Positions 49,534 through 57,385 of a DNA stretch of 64,000 bases are shown in pieces (the stretch's first letter is position 1; each line of letters opens with the position of its first letter). A model generated the notes under the pieces. It saw only the letters and a list, made by a program, of their open reading frames with translations. It ran no database searches and was not told where the DNA came from. Origin of the DNA: a virus; the IMG/VR virus record IMGVR_UViG_3300037247_001602, positions 30,489-94,488 of that record. One strand, given 5' to 3'. The position numbers and the translations under genes are program-made.

Positions 49534-49730
49534 CACCTTGTAAGACCTTTCATGTAAACCTCATGGGCGAGACCCTGTGCTCGCTTAGGGTCGTTGGTTA
49601 GAGCGAGGAAGTATCCGTAAGACAGAGCCTCCCAGGAGTACTCTTTATTGGGATCTATATCATCAGCTTTCTTATACACACTCGCCTCCCACTGCTTAAT
49701 TAACTGTTCGTTATACCTTCTTTGCGGCAT
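49533..49730 (-). CDS. Small unknown protein
   Basis: A 65-residue protein with GGAGG before the ATG, which lies inside the end of the upstream gene. Helical and aromatic-rich. Its stop codon touches the terminator stem. Function unknown. Confidence 0.55.
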   Translation of the reverse strand: MPQRRYNEQLIKQWEASVYKKADDIDPNKEYSWEALSYGYFLALTNDPKRAQGLAHEVYMKGLTR

Positions 49731-50190
49731 TCTTATTCCTCCGCTCCCTTTTCCGTTCGCGACGCTGGCGGATTTTTCTGAATCTCTTTTTCATCTCCTC
49801 GTCGGTTTCCTGTCTCACCCCATAAGGCACATACGAGGTTCCGTCGTAATCGCCTTCCTCACGGAAGTGAACGTGCGTGTAACCAGCATAGAGAGCTTTT
49901 GAGGCGAATCCCGTTAGCGTTCTCACTAGGTCCTCGATTGGGCCCTCAAACAAACCCCCAGGGCCCCACTCACAATCAATATCTACGTGGGCAATAATGA
50001 ACATTCTCCTCAAGCGGTCTTCTCGTTTGAGGGGCAACCTCCTTCTTGTCTTTGCTCCGGAGTGGAGGCCATATAGGTCTCCGTATTGATTGCAGTAATC
50101 GCATAGATACGTTCCCTTGCCATACGATCCTACGCCACACGAGAATCTGTCTTCGTAGTATCTATTGATGCATTCTTCGCAAATTCTCAT
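49711..50190 (-). CDS. Zinc-binding protein with very basic tail
   Basis: A 159-residue protein with GGGAG upstream. C-E-E-C, a single Cys and C-D-Y-C in the first 35 residues form a zinc site. The middle is alpha/beta and the last 30 residues are almost all Arg, Lys and Glu. It overlaps both neighbours. Nucleic-acid binding is likely; function unknown. Confidence 0.6.
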   Translation of the reverse strand: MRICEECINRYYEDRFSCGVGSYGKGTYLCDYCNQYGDLYGLHSGAKTRRRLPLKREDRLRRMFIIAHVDIDCEWGPGGLFEGPIEDLVRTLTGFASKALYAGYTHVHFREEGDYDGTSYVPYGVRQETDEEMKKRFRKIRQRRERKRERRNKNAAKKV

Positions 50191-50612
50191 GGCAAGGTCT
50201 CCCTTACCAGTTCGAGGATCTTTCCAAGGTGATTTGCTCCTTGTCCATTAGAGACGCCAAAATACGTGTCGCCCCACCAATTCCCCTCGATCAATTGGGC
50301 ATCGCCTGTCTCTTTGAGCTTCTCAGCCAAACGAGGATTCTTATGGAATTTGGTCCACACAATGTCGAACATGATTCCCCATTTAAGTTTGTCCCAATCA
50401 GGGCGTTGATCGACTTTTCGCCCCATCTTCTTTGCAGCACTCGGGGACTTTGCGGCCAAAATCTCGCGCCTAACAGCGGGATCTAACGTCTTTGCTGCCT
50501 GATAGGCATGTTCGGCTGATGGGTATTCATAGCCGCAGTATTCGACTTTGGCCAATGCGAAATTGGACAGGAATCGATGATCTCCATCGAAGGTTTCAAT
50601 CGGTATTGTCAT
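50187..50612 (-). CDS. NADAR (YbiA-like) family protein
   Basis: A 141-residue protein with the full family pattern: R-F-L-S-N-F, Y-P-S-A-E-H-A-Y-Q-A-A-K, S-P-x-A-A-K-K-M-G-R-K-V, R-P-D-W, K-F-x-x-N-P, L-I-E-G-N-W-W-G-D and G-x-G-x-N-x-L-G-K. YbiA/NADAR proteins are N-glycosidases acting on riboflavin intermediates or on ADP-ribose attached to guanine, and can reverse DNA ADP-ribosylation. In a phage this could counter NAD- or ADP-ribose-based defence; that is inference. Overlaps the next gene by 4 bases. Confidence 0.85.
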   Translation of the reverse strand: MTIPIETFDGDHRFLSNFALAKVEYCGYEYPSAEHAYQAAKTLDPAVRREILAAKSPSAAKKMGRKVDQRPDWDKLKWGIMFDIVWTKFHKNPRLAEKLKETGDAQLIEGNWWGDTYFGVSNGQGANHLGKILELVRETLP

Positions 50613-50886
50613 CTTCTTTCCTTCTCCTCTCGCGGCTCATCTCATCAACCTGGGATTTGAGTTTGCTTTCCGCCAATTGGTTGGCAATTTCCTTCTCTTT
50701 CTTTCGCTGTTTTATCTCCAGACCTAGCAGTTCATGCGCGATATTCCAGGAAGTTCTGGCGATCATTTTAACAGGTTCAGCGAAGTCTTGCTGTAGATAT
50801 TTTGCCGCCACTGCTGGCACTACGGCCTTTATAAACCCCGTTCTCATCTCGGACAAGAGCCTTGGACTATGTTCTTCAGTCATCAT
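50596..50886 (-). CDS. Unknown helical protein
   Basis: A 96-residue protein with GGGAG before two adjacent ATGs. The C-terminal half is a charged helix (K/E/R-rich). It overlaps the NADAR gene by 17 bases. Function unknown. Confidence 0.55.
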   Translation of the reverse strand: MMTEEHSPRLLSEMRTGFIKAVVPAVAAKYLQQDFAEPVKMIARTSWNIAHELLGLEIKQRKKEKEIANQLAESKLKSQVDEMSRERRRKEDDNTD

Positions 50887-51167
50887 GGTACTCCCGCTGC
50901 TGATTTAATGCGCTGAATAATACCAGCGACAGTTCCAATAAAGTAGTAGGCCGACTCGTCATGATCCACTCGGAAAATCTGGTGGTTTCCTGCCTTTTGG
51001 GCAAGTTCTAATCCTTCTTCGAATAGCCCGACTTCATTTACTCTGTCCTCAGAGTCGAATTGCACCCATGCATCCGCAATTTCCCATAATTCTAGAGATG
51101 CATCAGAGAGAATCTGTCGTCTGTCTAGATCTCTCAGTAATTTATCCAATTGTGGATTTGTTTTCAT
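50883..51167 (-). CDS. Unknown small protein
   Basis: A 94-residue helical acidic protein with GGGAGG upstream, overlapping the next gene by 4 bases. No motif recognised. Confidence 0.55.
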   Translation of the reverse strand: MKTNPQLDKLLRDLDRRQILSDASLELWEIADAWVQFDSEDRVNEVGLFEEGLELAQKAGNHQIFRVDHDESAYYFIGTVAGIIQRIKSAAGVP

Positions 51168-51185
51168 ATTCCCTCCCAGCTAAAA

Positions 51186-51201
51186 GGGAGCGGATGCTCC
51201 C
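51186..51201 (-). terminator. Leftward intrinsic terminator
   Basis: GGGAGC (51186-51191) pairs with GCTCCC (51196-51201), loop GGAT, followed by TTTT on the minus strand. It ends the gene at 51209. Confidence 0.7.
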
Positions 51202-51208
51202 TGGGAAA

Positions 51209-51610
51209 CTATGGATTAACCGCAGCTTTTTCCAAGATCTTGTGATAGCGAATTCCTGCTCTGGCGGAGATTGGAGACTTTCCCCAACCAACTCGCAGGA
51301 CATTGTAGACGTATTCGATTTGGATCGTTCCGTAGCGGTAGCGCCAGTATGCCTCGTGCCACCCATCCCCTTTGGGGTCATCGGAGTCATCGGCCAGTTC
51401 GGAGTCATCGCCCGCATCGGCGCGGGCCAGGAGACTGAATTCTTGTTCGCTCCTCCAACTGATTGTGCGTTCGAACTGTCTCGCAGTATCCAGAGTCCGG
51501 CAGGCCTCGAACCCCTCGATAGATCCCTCCAGTTTTGCTCCCTCGAACTCTTGTTTCACGCTGGCGATTCCCTCGGTGATGAGGATCTCTTTAAGCGCTT
51601 CAAGTGTCAT
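51209..51610 (-). CDS. Unknown protein
   Basis: The ATG at 51610 overlaps the end of the upstream gene and follows GGGGGA. 133 residues; an acidic middle (D-D-S-E-L-A-D-D-S-D-D) and a Trp/Tyr-rich second half. No family recognised. Confidence 0.6.
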   Translation of the reverse strand: MTLEALKEILITEGIASVKQEFEGAKLEGSIEGFEACRTLDTARQFERTISWRSEQEFSLLARADAGDDSELADDSDDPKGDGWHEAYWRYRYGTIQIEYVYNVLRVGWGKSPISARAGIRYHKILEKAAVNP

Positions 51611-51890
51611 TATGAGTTTCCCCCGTAGGTGCCTGTCTGTAGATAAACATCTTTTCACGGAAAAGATTGTCACCAAGCACCATACTATATTCAAGAATGT
51701 CGAGTTCTGGCGTGGCCTCGACAGTGCTGAAAACCAGATCCTGGAATTGCTTGGCATCGGTAAAAGCTTTGCATCGCGCATCTCTTTCGATGAGGGCGGT
51801 GATCAGCGCAATGAGTTTGATTCCTCCGCTATTGCCGTCAACGATTTGGAGGATCAGTTTCGCAAGATCCTGTTCCTTTTCCTGTGGCAT
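51600..51890 (-). CDS. Unknown protein
   Basis: A 96-residue protein with AAAGGAGG upstream; overlaps both neighbours (10 and 53 bases). Helical. No motif recognised. Confidence 0.55.
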   Translation of the reverse strand: MPQEKEQDLAKLILQIVDGNSGGIKLIALITALIERDARCKAFTDAKQFQDLVFSTVEATPELDILEYSMVLGDNLFREKMFIYRQAPTGETHNDT

Positions 51891-52371
51891 CGTAAATCCT
51901 CCTTTCGTCAGGGCTTAGAGATGATCTGGTGAGTCCGTGTTCTTTGTATACGAACTGAGCGAGCTGTCCGAGTTCCCGTTCAACGTCCTTGAGGGTGATT
52001 GGATGGTCAACAGCCTCTTGAGTAACGGCAGCAATTGCTGCATCTTCACCATGCCTCTCCTCGATGGCCTCAGCGGCTATTATGGCCCTGTGGTAATCGA
52101 TCATCTCCGGATCATCCCCGAGCTTCCTGATGAGATCCGCCATATTGTCTTCGTCATGACTTTCGAGGAATCTAGCGCAGACCTCGAAAGCCTCCCGTAG
52201 AGACTTGCCCTGGTGGACACAGGCAGCACAGACAAAATCTGCCGCGAAGATCCCATCTAAAGGAGTAGCGTTTTCCACAAAATGCCCGCAAGGAAGCTTG
52301 GGGTGTCTATTGATTGAATCAACGGCTTCCTCCTTTTCTTCCTCCGGGCTATCAGAGTTTTTAAGAGCCAT
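51838..52371 (-). CDS. Unknown protein with Cys/His cluster
   Basis: The ATG at 52371 follows AAGGAGG; an upstream in-frame ATG at 52401 is an alternative. 177 residues. C-G-H and C-A-A-C near the N-terminus may bind zinc; the rest is helical and acidic. A GGTATAAG element lies 49 bases upstream. Function unknown. Confidence 0.6.
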   Translation of the reverse strand: MALKNSDSPEEEKEEAVDSINRHPKLPCGHFVENATPLDGIFAADFVCAACVHQGKSLREAFEVCARFLESHDEDNMADLIRKLGDDPEMIDYHRAIIAAEAIEERHGEDAAIAAVTQEAVDHPITLKDVERELGQLAQFVYKEHGLTRSSLSPDERRIYDATGKGTGSCETDPPNR

Positions 52372-52419
52372 CTTCCACAACCTCCTTGTCTCGGTGAACA
52401 TGTTAACTTCTCCACTCTA

Positions 52420-52427
52420 CTTATACC
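52420..52427 (-). promoter_or_regulatory. GGTATAAG promoter-like element (leftward)
   Basis: Minus strand GGTATAAG just after the stop of the gene at 52429 and upstream of the one starting at 52371. I see no terminator hairpin beside it, unlike most others. Confidence 0.65.
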
Positions 52428-52428
52428 C

Positions 52429-53073
52429 CTAAAGCGGAGGGTTCTTGAGCGATTCGGCCAATCTGATTCTCCAAATATTATATCCCTGCGCCCATTTCTT
52501 TCCTTCGCCGCCCAGAAGGACTACCTCACAGAACAACGGCGGCTTCGGGGCTTCTAATGCGATTTGGACGATTTCCTTCAGGACCTCATACTCTCTAGCG
52601 CCAGCATCTTCTACGGCGAAAGAGAGTCTTGCCCGCAGACCTGTGAGAGCAGAATGCATTGGGCCATCGGCGAGTCCGTTTTCGTCGAGTGTCATAGCCA
52701 TAAGTGCGGCGATCTTCTCCAGTTCCTCCTGGACTTTAATAATGACTGCCCGGTGCAAGTCCCAGGGTTTAGGAGCCTTGTCGCCACTGCATTTGAGGCA
52801 GATCCCTCCACGATGCCATGTGGTGCCGCCGCCAGAGCAAAAAGTACATTTATCCATGATCTCTGTTCCATCGCCCCAGCAAGTAAGGCAAGATTTCGAG
52901 GCATATGACACACCATGAGGGCAAGTAGGAAATTGCACTTCAGCTTTTAGAAGCTCTATTTCCTCCTCCTTGCGCTGCAGTGATAGTTCTAATTCTCGGA
53001 TCTCTTCCATCGCACACTCTTTGTCCGAAGTCGTAGGTTCTGTCGAAGACTTGGATTCTTGATTCAATGTCAT
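52429..53073 (-). CDS. DnaJ-type zinc-finger-like protein
   Basis: The ATG at 53073 lies 6 bases after GGAGG. A 214-residue protein with an N-terminal coiled coil (about 20-45), then C-L-T-C-W-G-D-G, C-T-F-C-S-G-G-G and C-L-K-C-S-G-D, close to the C-x-x-C-x-G-x-G repeats of the DnaJ central domain. The C-terminal ~110 residues are helical. There is no J domain. Possibly a protein-binding zinc module; function unknown. Confidence 0.65.
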   Translation of the reverse strand: MTLNQESKSSTEPTTSDKECAMEEIRELELSLQRKEEEIELLKAEVQFPTCPHGVSYASKSCLTCWGDGTEIMDKCTFCSGGGTTWHRGGICLKCSGDKAPKPWDLHRAVIIKVQEELEKIAALMAMTLDENGLADGPMHSALTGLRARLSFAVEDAGAREYEVLKEIVQIALEAPKPPLFCEVVLLGGEGKKWAQGYNIWRIRLAESLKNPPL

Positions 53074-53566
53074 CAATCACCTCCGTTCGGATGGGAATCC
53101 ACTCTAGTGGTTTGCCCATAACGGCCTCGTAGAAGCGCCTCTCGATTAACAAATCATCGTATACCAGCGTCAGGAAGGATGTCAGTGACCTGATATGGGG
53201 TAGAGTGCGTGAGTCCTGAATAGTAAGCAGCTTCATCTCTTCTATAGAGTGAACAAGACCCAATCCTTTCTTCAAGTCGTCCATGAGAAGATTCAACAAC
53301 TTTCCCAATCTAGCCAATTGGGCGTAGGCTTCGTCTCTCTCCTTGATGATGTTCGTGATGTTCCTCGGATGCTTGGGGTAGCCGTCCAACCGGGTGAATT
53401 CGACGGCCCATTCTAGATCTGCTTCTAGTTTTTTGATTTTCGTCCTCAGCTTATCGTTCTCAGCATTCAGATTTTTGATAACAACTCTGCTATATTGGTC
53501 TGGATCAGATCCGTCATTATCAGGAAGCCAATCATGAACTGGCTCTAGCTTATCAGATTCTGGCAT
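52940..53566 (-). CDS. Coiled-coil protein
   Basis: The ATG at 53566 has AAAGGAG upstream and overlaps the previous stop. 208 residues; residues about 35-70 form a coiled coil. The end overlaps the next gene by 134 bases in another frame, an unusually long overlap that may mean the true C-terminus is recent. Function unknown. Confidence 0.6.
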   Translation of the reverse strand: MPESDKLEPVHDWLPDNDGSDPDQYSRVVIKNLNAENDKLRTKIKKLEADLEWAVEFTRLDGYPKHPRNITNIIKERDEAYAQLARLGKLLNLLMDDLKKGLGLVHSIEEMKLLTIQDSRTLPHIRSLTSFLTLVYDDLLIERRFYEAVMGKPLEWIPIRTEVIDDIESRIQVFDRTYDFGQRVCDGRDPRIRTITAAQGGGNRASKS

Positions 53567-54423
53567 TACTTCTCCTTTGTCAGGCCTGGGACTACTTCCG
53601 CGAGGCTGGCAACATGTTTGAAAACCTTCCTGCCAGGCATTGCCGCCCACAAATGGTACTTATCCGCGTCTGTGAAATAGTTCCAGCCTCTTTTAATCGT
53701 CATGGTCGATACAAGTGTTGGGGAATCGAAGGTAACAAGGTAATCCGGCTTCTTCTGGCGTCTCTTTTCCGGATGAACTTTGCTTGCGTACACTGAAGAG
53801 GCAATGAAACGGTGTGCACTATTCCCATTGATGAAGATTTTTCTCCCTTGGAGATTCCTCAGGAAGTTAACTACTTTAATGCTGCGAAGACTTCTGAAGT
53901 ACGTGCCGAGCTGATAGATGATGGCGAGCTTAACAACGAATACCCACGGCATTGGGGAAGTCCCTTCGCTTGCTGTTTTTATCAGTGCCGCCCTACGTAT
54001 GATGGAACTTCTTTTGTCAAATATTGTTGCAAGATCTACCCGGAACATGAAGAGAGATAGACTCTTGTCTACCCGAACTGAGACCTCGACTACGTTTTCT
54101 CGCATAGTATTGTTCGCGAGAAACCCCCGATCTATATTTGGACCCACATATTCGATTTCGGGAAGCGGTTCATGGTAGTTATCCGTCATATATTCCAGCA
54201 TTCTTAAATATTGAGTCAGGGTATCGTGATGCATCTCGACGCTTCTTTTGAAATGTAGGGCGGGACGTACCATTTCCCCGCCAAGCTGCTTGTGATAGTC
54301 CTTTCCCTTCATAAGAGTTTTGGTTAGATTCTTCTTGCTTTGTTCGATGAGGTCACGGGTGCGTTGCATGTCTTTGCTGAGATCTTTGCGGCACCTTCTG
54401 AGCAATTCGCCGTAAGTAATCAT
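53566..54423 (-). CDS. Unknown basic protein
   Basis: A 285-residue basic protein with GGAGG upstream and a GGTATAAG element only 20 bases before the ATG, so its leader is very short. The N-terminal third is helical; the rest is mixed. No family recognised. Confidence 0.65.
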   Translation of the reverse strand: MITYGELLRRCRKDLSKDMQRTRDLIEQSKKNLTKTLMKGKDYHKQLGGEMVRPALHFKRSVEMHHDTLTQYLRMLEYMTDNYHEPLPEIEYVGPNIDRGFLANNTMRENVVEVSVRVDKSLSLFMFRVDLATIFDKRSSIIRRAALIKTASEGTSPMPWVFVVKLAIIYQLGTYFRSLRSIKVVNFLRNLQGRKIFINGNSAHRFIASSVYASKVHPEKRRQKKPDYLVTFDSPTLVSTMTIKRGWNYFTDADKYHLWAAMPGRKVFKHVASLAEVVPGLTKEK

Positions 54424-54442
54424 GATCTACCTCCACGCCCTC

Positions 54443-54450
54443 CTTATACC
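54443..54450 (-). promoter_or_regulatory. GGTATAAG promoter-like element (leftward)
   Basis: Minus strand GGTATAAG, four bases after the terminator stem at 54455-54474 and 20 bases before the next start codon. Confidence 0.75.
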
Positions 54451-54454
54451 TAAA

Positions 54455-54474
54455 GAAAGGGCGCAGGCCCTTTC
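54455..54474 (-). terminator. Leftward intrinsic terminator
   Basis: GAAAGGGC (54455-54462) pairs perfectly with GCCCTTTC (54467-54474), loop GCAG, followed by TTTA on the minus strand. The stop of the gene at 54473 overlaps the stem. Confidence 0.75.
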
Positions 54475-54700
54475 AGAGATGCGATACGATGAACCGGGCA
54501 ATCACCCCTTCCCAGGTCACGACATGGCGATGCTTGGCCACTGGGAGATTCTCGAAGTTATGCAGTATATATTTTAGTTCATCGCCACCAGCCTGGACCT
54601 TCTCGACGAACTCGACGAGTACTCCCGAGGCAGCAACTGGCAAAGATTCGCCCACATGCCATTCGTATGTTTTCCCCGATCGATCTATAATGACAAGCAT
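54473..54700 (-). CDS. Small unknown protein
   Basis: A 75-residue beta-rich protein with GGGAG before the ATG, starting one base after the previous stop. No motif recognised. Confidence 0.55.
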   Translation of the reverse strand: MLVIIDRSGKTYEWHVGESLPVAASGVLVEFVEKVQAGGDELKYILHNFENLPVAKHRHVVTWEGVIARFIVSHL

Positions 54701-54701
54701 G

Positions 54702-55067
54702 CTAGTCTCCCTTCAGTTGTGCGAGTGATTGTCCCTCAAACGGCCACACCACTTCTCCCGGATTGTCGGCCTCGTATGCTCGTGCGCATTCGAAGCAAGG
54801 ATGTTCCCAATACCCATTGTCGTTCAGTTCGCCGCTGCCGAATGTCAAACCGCTAACAACTCCTGTACTCACGCCACATTCTGGATTTCCGCAAGCCGCT
54901 CCAGTTGCAGTCCGCTCCGTCTGTTCACACTGATGACAGCGCGGCTTGGATGCATTATACAAACCGCAATAGTTACAGGTATATTCGTTGTCGCCCGGAT
55001 GCTGCTTAACCCACTCGCAGACACAATCAAAACCAAGGCTGGGATTGCCGCATGTGCAGTTTGCCAT
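54702..55067 (-). CDS. Cys-rich zinc-binding protein
   Basis: The ATG at 55067 follows AAGGAGG. The 121-residue protein has about twelve Cys arranged as C-T-C-G, C-V-C, C-N-Y-C, C-H-Q-C, C-G-N-P-E-C and C-F-E-C, enough for three zinc sites. A GGTATAAG element lies 44 bases upstream. Function unknown. Confidence 0.65.
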   Translation of the reverse strand: MANCTCGNPSLGFDCVCEWVKQHPGDNEYTCNYCGLYNASKPRCHQCEQTERTATGAACGNPECGVSTGVVSGLTFGSGELNDNGYWEHPCFECARAYEADNPGEVVWPFEGQSLAQLKGD

Positions 55068-55110
55068 TGGAGTTCCTCCTTCTCCCGGCAAAGTTAATCG
55101 TTCTACTACT

Positions 55111-55118
55111 CTTATACC
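55111..55118 (-). promoter_or_regulatory. GGTATAAG promoter-like element (leftward)
   Basis: Minus strand GGTATAAG right after the T-tract of the terminator at 55124-55153, 44 bases before the ATG at 55067. Confidence 0.8.
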
Positions 55119-55123
55119 TAAAA

Positions 55124-55153
55124 AAAGCCGGGATCAGATTGAATCCCGGCTTT
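55124..55153 (-). terminator. Leftward intrinsic terminator
   Basis: A perfect 11-bp stem pairs 55124-55134 with 55143-55153, loop of 8, followed by TTT on the minus strand. It ends the gene at 55159. Confidence 0.85.
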
Positions 55154-55158
55154 GGCAT

Positions 55159-55437
55159 TTAACGTGCAGATACCCATTTGCCCTTACGAAGCCGCGCAAG
55201 AATCTTGCAGCACCAGTAATTCTTCTCGTCATGTGTTGTCTGTATCCTGGGCCTTCGCCACGTCAACCAAAACGTTCCTGCAATCGCCTGTAGCCACACG
55301 CAGTTCTTCGGCAACAAGTTTTCGATATTTTCAAAATCCGCCTGCTTGTCCCATTTGACGGTCTTCTGATGCCGCCAATTGTGATAGTACCTCCTGAATG
55401 CTTCACGTAACTTTTTCGACAGTCGTATTTTACTCAT
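55159..55437 (-). CDS. Small basic protein
   Basis: The ATG at 55437 follows GAGGA. A 92-residue basic, Trp-rich protein with two adjacent Cys. No family recognised. Confidence 0.55.
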   Translation of the reverse strand: MSKIRLSKKLREAFRRYYHNWRHQKTVKWDKQADFENIENLLPKNCVWLQAIAGTFWLTWRRPRIQTTHDEKNYWCCKILARLRKGKWVSAR

Positions 55438-55457
55438 TCTCCATTCCTCTTGTTGGG

Positions 55458-55769
55458 CTACCACTCGTCCCAACCTCGCAGTTCGTGGGGCTTCTGACAG
55501 TACGCAGACGTACACGTCCACGTGTGCTCACGGAACTCCCACCTGCGGCAAGGATCGTCGCTCGTGTAGGTCACAGCACGATACGAACCTTCGTAGCAGT
55601 AGTACGTGTATTTAACTCTACTATAAGAGGTTTCCCTTATGTCTGTCATTGTCTCATCGGGAGCGCCGTAGGGCGGGTAAGGTACATCATCTCGTTTGCA
55701 GTTCTTGCAGCCCCCAGCAGCGAGACCAAGGATGAGGATTACGCTGATCTTTAATCGTGTTTTACTCAT
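55458..55769 (-). CDS. Small lipoprotein, Cys/Tyr-rich
   Basis: A 103-residue protein with AAGGA upstream. The N-terminus is a signal peptide with lipobox (L-A-A-G-G-C, Cys at about 21), so it should be lipidated and exported. The mature part has six Cys and many Tyr, suggesting disulfides in the periplasm or on the surface. Candidate for superinfection exclusion or surface modification; unproved. Confidence 0.7.
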   Translation of the reverse strand: MSKTRLKISVILILGLAAGGCKNCKRDDVPYPPYGAPDETMTDIRETSYSRVKYTYYCYEGSYRAVTYTSDDPCRRWEFREHTWTCTSAYCQKPHELRGWDEW

Positions 55770-55821
55770 TTGTCATTTTCCTTGCTTGGTAAATGGCAGG
55801 AGGGGCAAGAGCTTCAATTCA

Positions 55822-56274
55822 TCAAACAGCTTCCAAGACTTCGTTCTCAGTAATAAGGCGTGTATGTTGCACCATCCGAACTCTCACGACCTGAAATTTA
55901 TGCCTCACGCGCTGCATATGTTTCTTATGGAAGCCAGGATCGAATGTATCCCACGCCCCCTGGTCATCGAGTTGTTTTGCTCGCTTTAGGGCCTTCAGTG
56001 CATACTTGATGTCATGCCACCCATGCCGCCCTGTGTGTCGAAATGTATACTCAAAATCATCATGAGCCCTCGGGGCTTTGTATCTGGGGTAGCCGTCCTT
56101 GTCGCAGGTAGACGGGTCTACGGCCTCGGCCCATGAATCCGGTCCGCAATCAAACCAGCCCTTAGCATCAGGTCCTTTTGCCCATTCAAACGGGCTGTCT
56201 GGATAGCCCCACTCTTTGGTTTCACGCTCAAGTTGCCATTGAAGGACGTAGATCGTATATTCCCCGTCAAGCAT
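55822..56274 (-). CDS. Unknown protein
   Basis: The ATG at 56274 lies 8 bases after GAGGAG and is preferred to 56280. About 150 residues, rich in Asp, His and Trp, with a helical C-terminus. It lies just downstream of the first serine tRNA. No family recognised. Confidence 0.6.
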   Translation of the reverse strand: MLDGEYTIYVLQWQLERETKEWGYPDSPFEWAKGPDAKGWFDCGPDSWAEAVDPSTCDKDGYPRYKAPRAHDDFEYTFRHTGRHGWHDIKYALKALKRAKQLDDQGAWDTFDPGFHKKHMQRVRHKFQVVRVRMVQHTRLITENEVLEAV

Positions 56275-56298
56275 CGGCATCTCTCCTCGTCTGGTAAA

Positions 56299-56388
56299 TG
56301 GCGGAGCAGGAGGGAATCGAACCCACAGCCCCTTTCAGGGCAACAGTTTAGCAAACTGCCCCAGCTAACCAATATCTGGCTCTACTCC
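56299..56388 (-). tRNA. tRNA-Ser (anticodon GCT)
   Basis: The minus strand folds into a class II tRNA: 7-bp acceptor stem GGAGTAG/CTGCTCC, anticodon loop TTGCTAA, long variable arm, T-loop with GGTTCGATTCC and encoded CCA. It reads AGC/AGU. Confidence 0.92.
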
Positions 56389-56597
56389 TAACTGTCTATC
56401 GGGTAGATTTCATCCACGAGCCGTTTCGCCCTCGTATGAGTCCGGAACCTGTTCTTTTCAAGAAGGAACTGTCCATCTGCCCCCTTGATGAGCCACTGTC
56501 CGGCAAGGCGATACACAATGATACCATCGGATCGGACGAAGATGTTCTTGCTTTTGCGATCCCACGGCCCGCAGCCATTAGTTCCATTAGTCTTCAT
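56388..56597 (-). CDS. Small unknown protein
   Basis: A 69-residue basic protein with AGGGAG before the ATG. Its stop codon touches the 5' end of the serine tRNA. Beta-rich, with no motif recognised. Confidence 0.55.
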   Translation of the reverse strand: MKTNGTNGCGPWDRKSKNIFVRSDGIIVYRLAGQWLIKGADGQFLLEKNRFRTHTRAKRLVDEIYPIDS

Positions 56598-56599
56598 AT

Positions 56600-57031
56600 C
56601 TATCTCCCTGTTGAGCCAAACCCTGCATCTCCTCGTGAGGGACTTGTAGGTCTCTCGGAGATCTCGTGCACGCCCATCTCGTAAACGGGCTTAGGTACGG
56701 CCTGAGCAATCCTATCACCAATGTGGACTTCAAACACCTCTTTGCCAAGATTCACGAGCATAACCTTCACATCGCCCGTGTAGGTTTGATCGATTGTTCC
56801 AGGCGCATTGATTACTGTGATCCCCCTCGCAGCCATACCGCTACGGGGACGTATCTGCACCTCCCAGGCACGAGGAAGTTGCAATACGATTCCAGTAGAT
56901 ATGATCTCTACTTCCCCAGGATCTATGAATCGATGTTCAACAGAATAAAGATCGTAACCAGAATCAGTTGGATGAGATTTTGCTGGCACTTTGGCCTTAG
57001 AATGAGCCAGGAATACTCCGATTGATCTCAT
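56600..57031 (-). CDS. dut: dUTPase (trimeric type)
   Basis: The ATG at 57031 follows AAGGAG. The 143-residue protein has all five dUTPase motifs: S-G-Y-D-L-Y-S, R-P-R-S-G-M-A, N-A-P-G-T-I-D-Q-T-Y-T-G-D, G-D-R-I-A-Q-A and the C-terminal R-G-D-A-G-F-G-S-T-G-R. It hydrolyses dUTP to dUMP and pyrophosphate, keeping uracil out of phage DNA and feeding thymidylate synthesis. It lies between two serine tRNA genes. Confidence 0.95.
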   Translation of the reverse strand: MRSIGVFLAHSKAKVPAKSHPTDSGYDLYSVEHRFIDPGEVEIISTGIVLQLPRAWEVQIRPRSGMAARGITVINAPGTIDQTYTGDVKVMLVNLGKEVFEVHIGDRIAQAVPKPVYEMGVHEISERPTSPSRGDAGFGSTGR

Positions 57032-57046
57032 AACGACTCCTTGAAA

Positions 57047-57138
57047 TGGCGGAGAGCAAGAGAATCGAACTCTCAGCCCATGTTTCAGGGCACCTGTTCT
57101 CCAAACAGGCCCGGCGAACCAATATCCGGCTACTCTCC
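57047..57138 (-). tRNA. tRNA-Ser (anticodon GGA)
   Basis: Class II tRNA on the minus strand: acceptor GGAGAG/CTCTCC, anticodon arm CCTGT/ACAGG with loop TTGGAGA, long variable arm, T-arm with GTTCGATTC and encoded CCA. It reads UCC/UCU. Confidence 0.92.
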
Positions 57139-57243
57139 TCCGTAGATGAACCACAGAATCCTGGCGCCAAGTGTCCGAGTCATGTCGAGCCAAGATTTTC
57201 TATTTATAACTCGTAACCGTGCAAGGCCATTGGTATGCCTCAT
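57130..57243 (-). CDS. 37-residue microprotein, paralogue family
   Basis: GGAGA lies 7 bases before the ATG at 57243. The product ends R-T-L-G-A-R-I-L-W-F-I-Y-G-G-E, sharing the L-G-A-x-I-L-x-F motif with the next two microproteins. Its stop codon is formed by the first bases of the serine tRNA. A hydrophobic C-terminal segment suggests membrane contact. Confidence 0.45.
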   Translation of the reverse strand: MRHTNGLARLRVINRKSWLDMTRTLGARILWFIYGGE

Positions 57244-57246
57244 CAC

Positions 57247-57381
57247 TTACTCTCCTCTTTTGTCCCAGTCGTCTGGATGCCAAATGAAGAAAAGAATCCC
57301 TGCACCGAGAGACTTGGTATCTCGCCAGCGAAAATAGATGCCGCATATGATATTCCATCTGTCACGAGTATCTAGTTTCAT
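57247..57381 (-). CDS. 44-residue microprotein, paralogue family
   Basis: GGAGA precedes the ATG at 57381 by 8 bases. It contains K-S-L-G-A-G-I-L-F-F-I-W, shared with its neighbours, followed by an acidic and basic end. The three genes are back-to-back with 3-4 bases between them. Confidence 0.5.
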   Translation of the reverse strand: MKLDTRDRWNIICGIYFRWRDTKSLGAGILFFIWHPDDWDKRGE

Positions 57382-57385
57382 CTGT

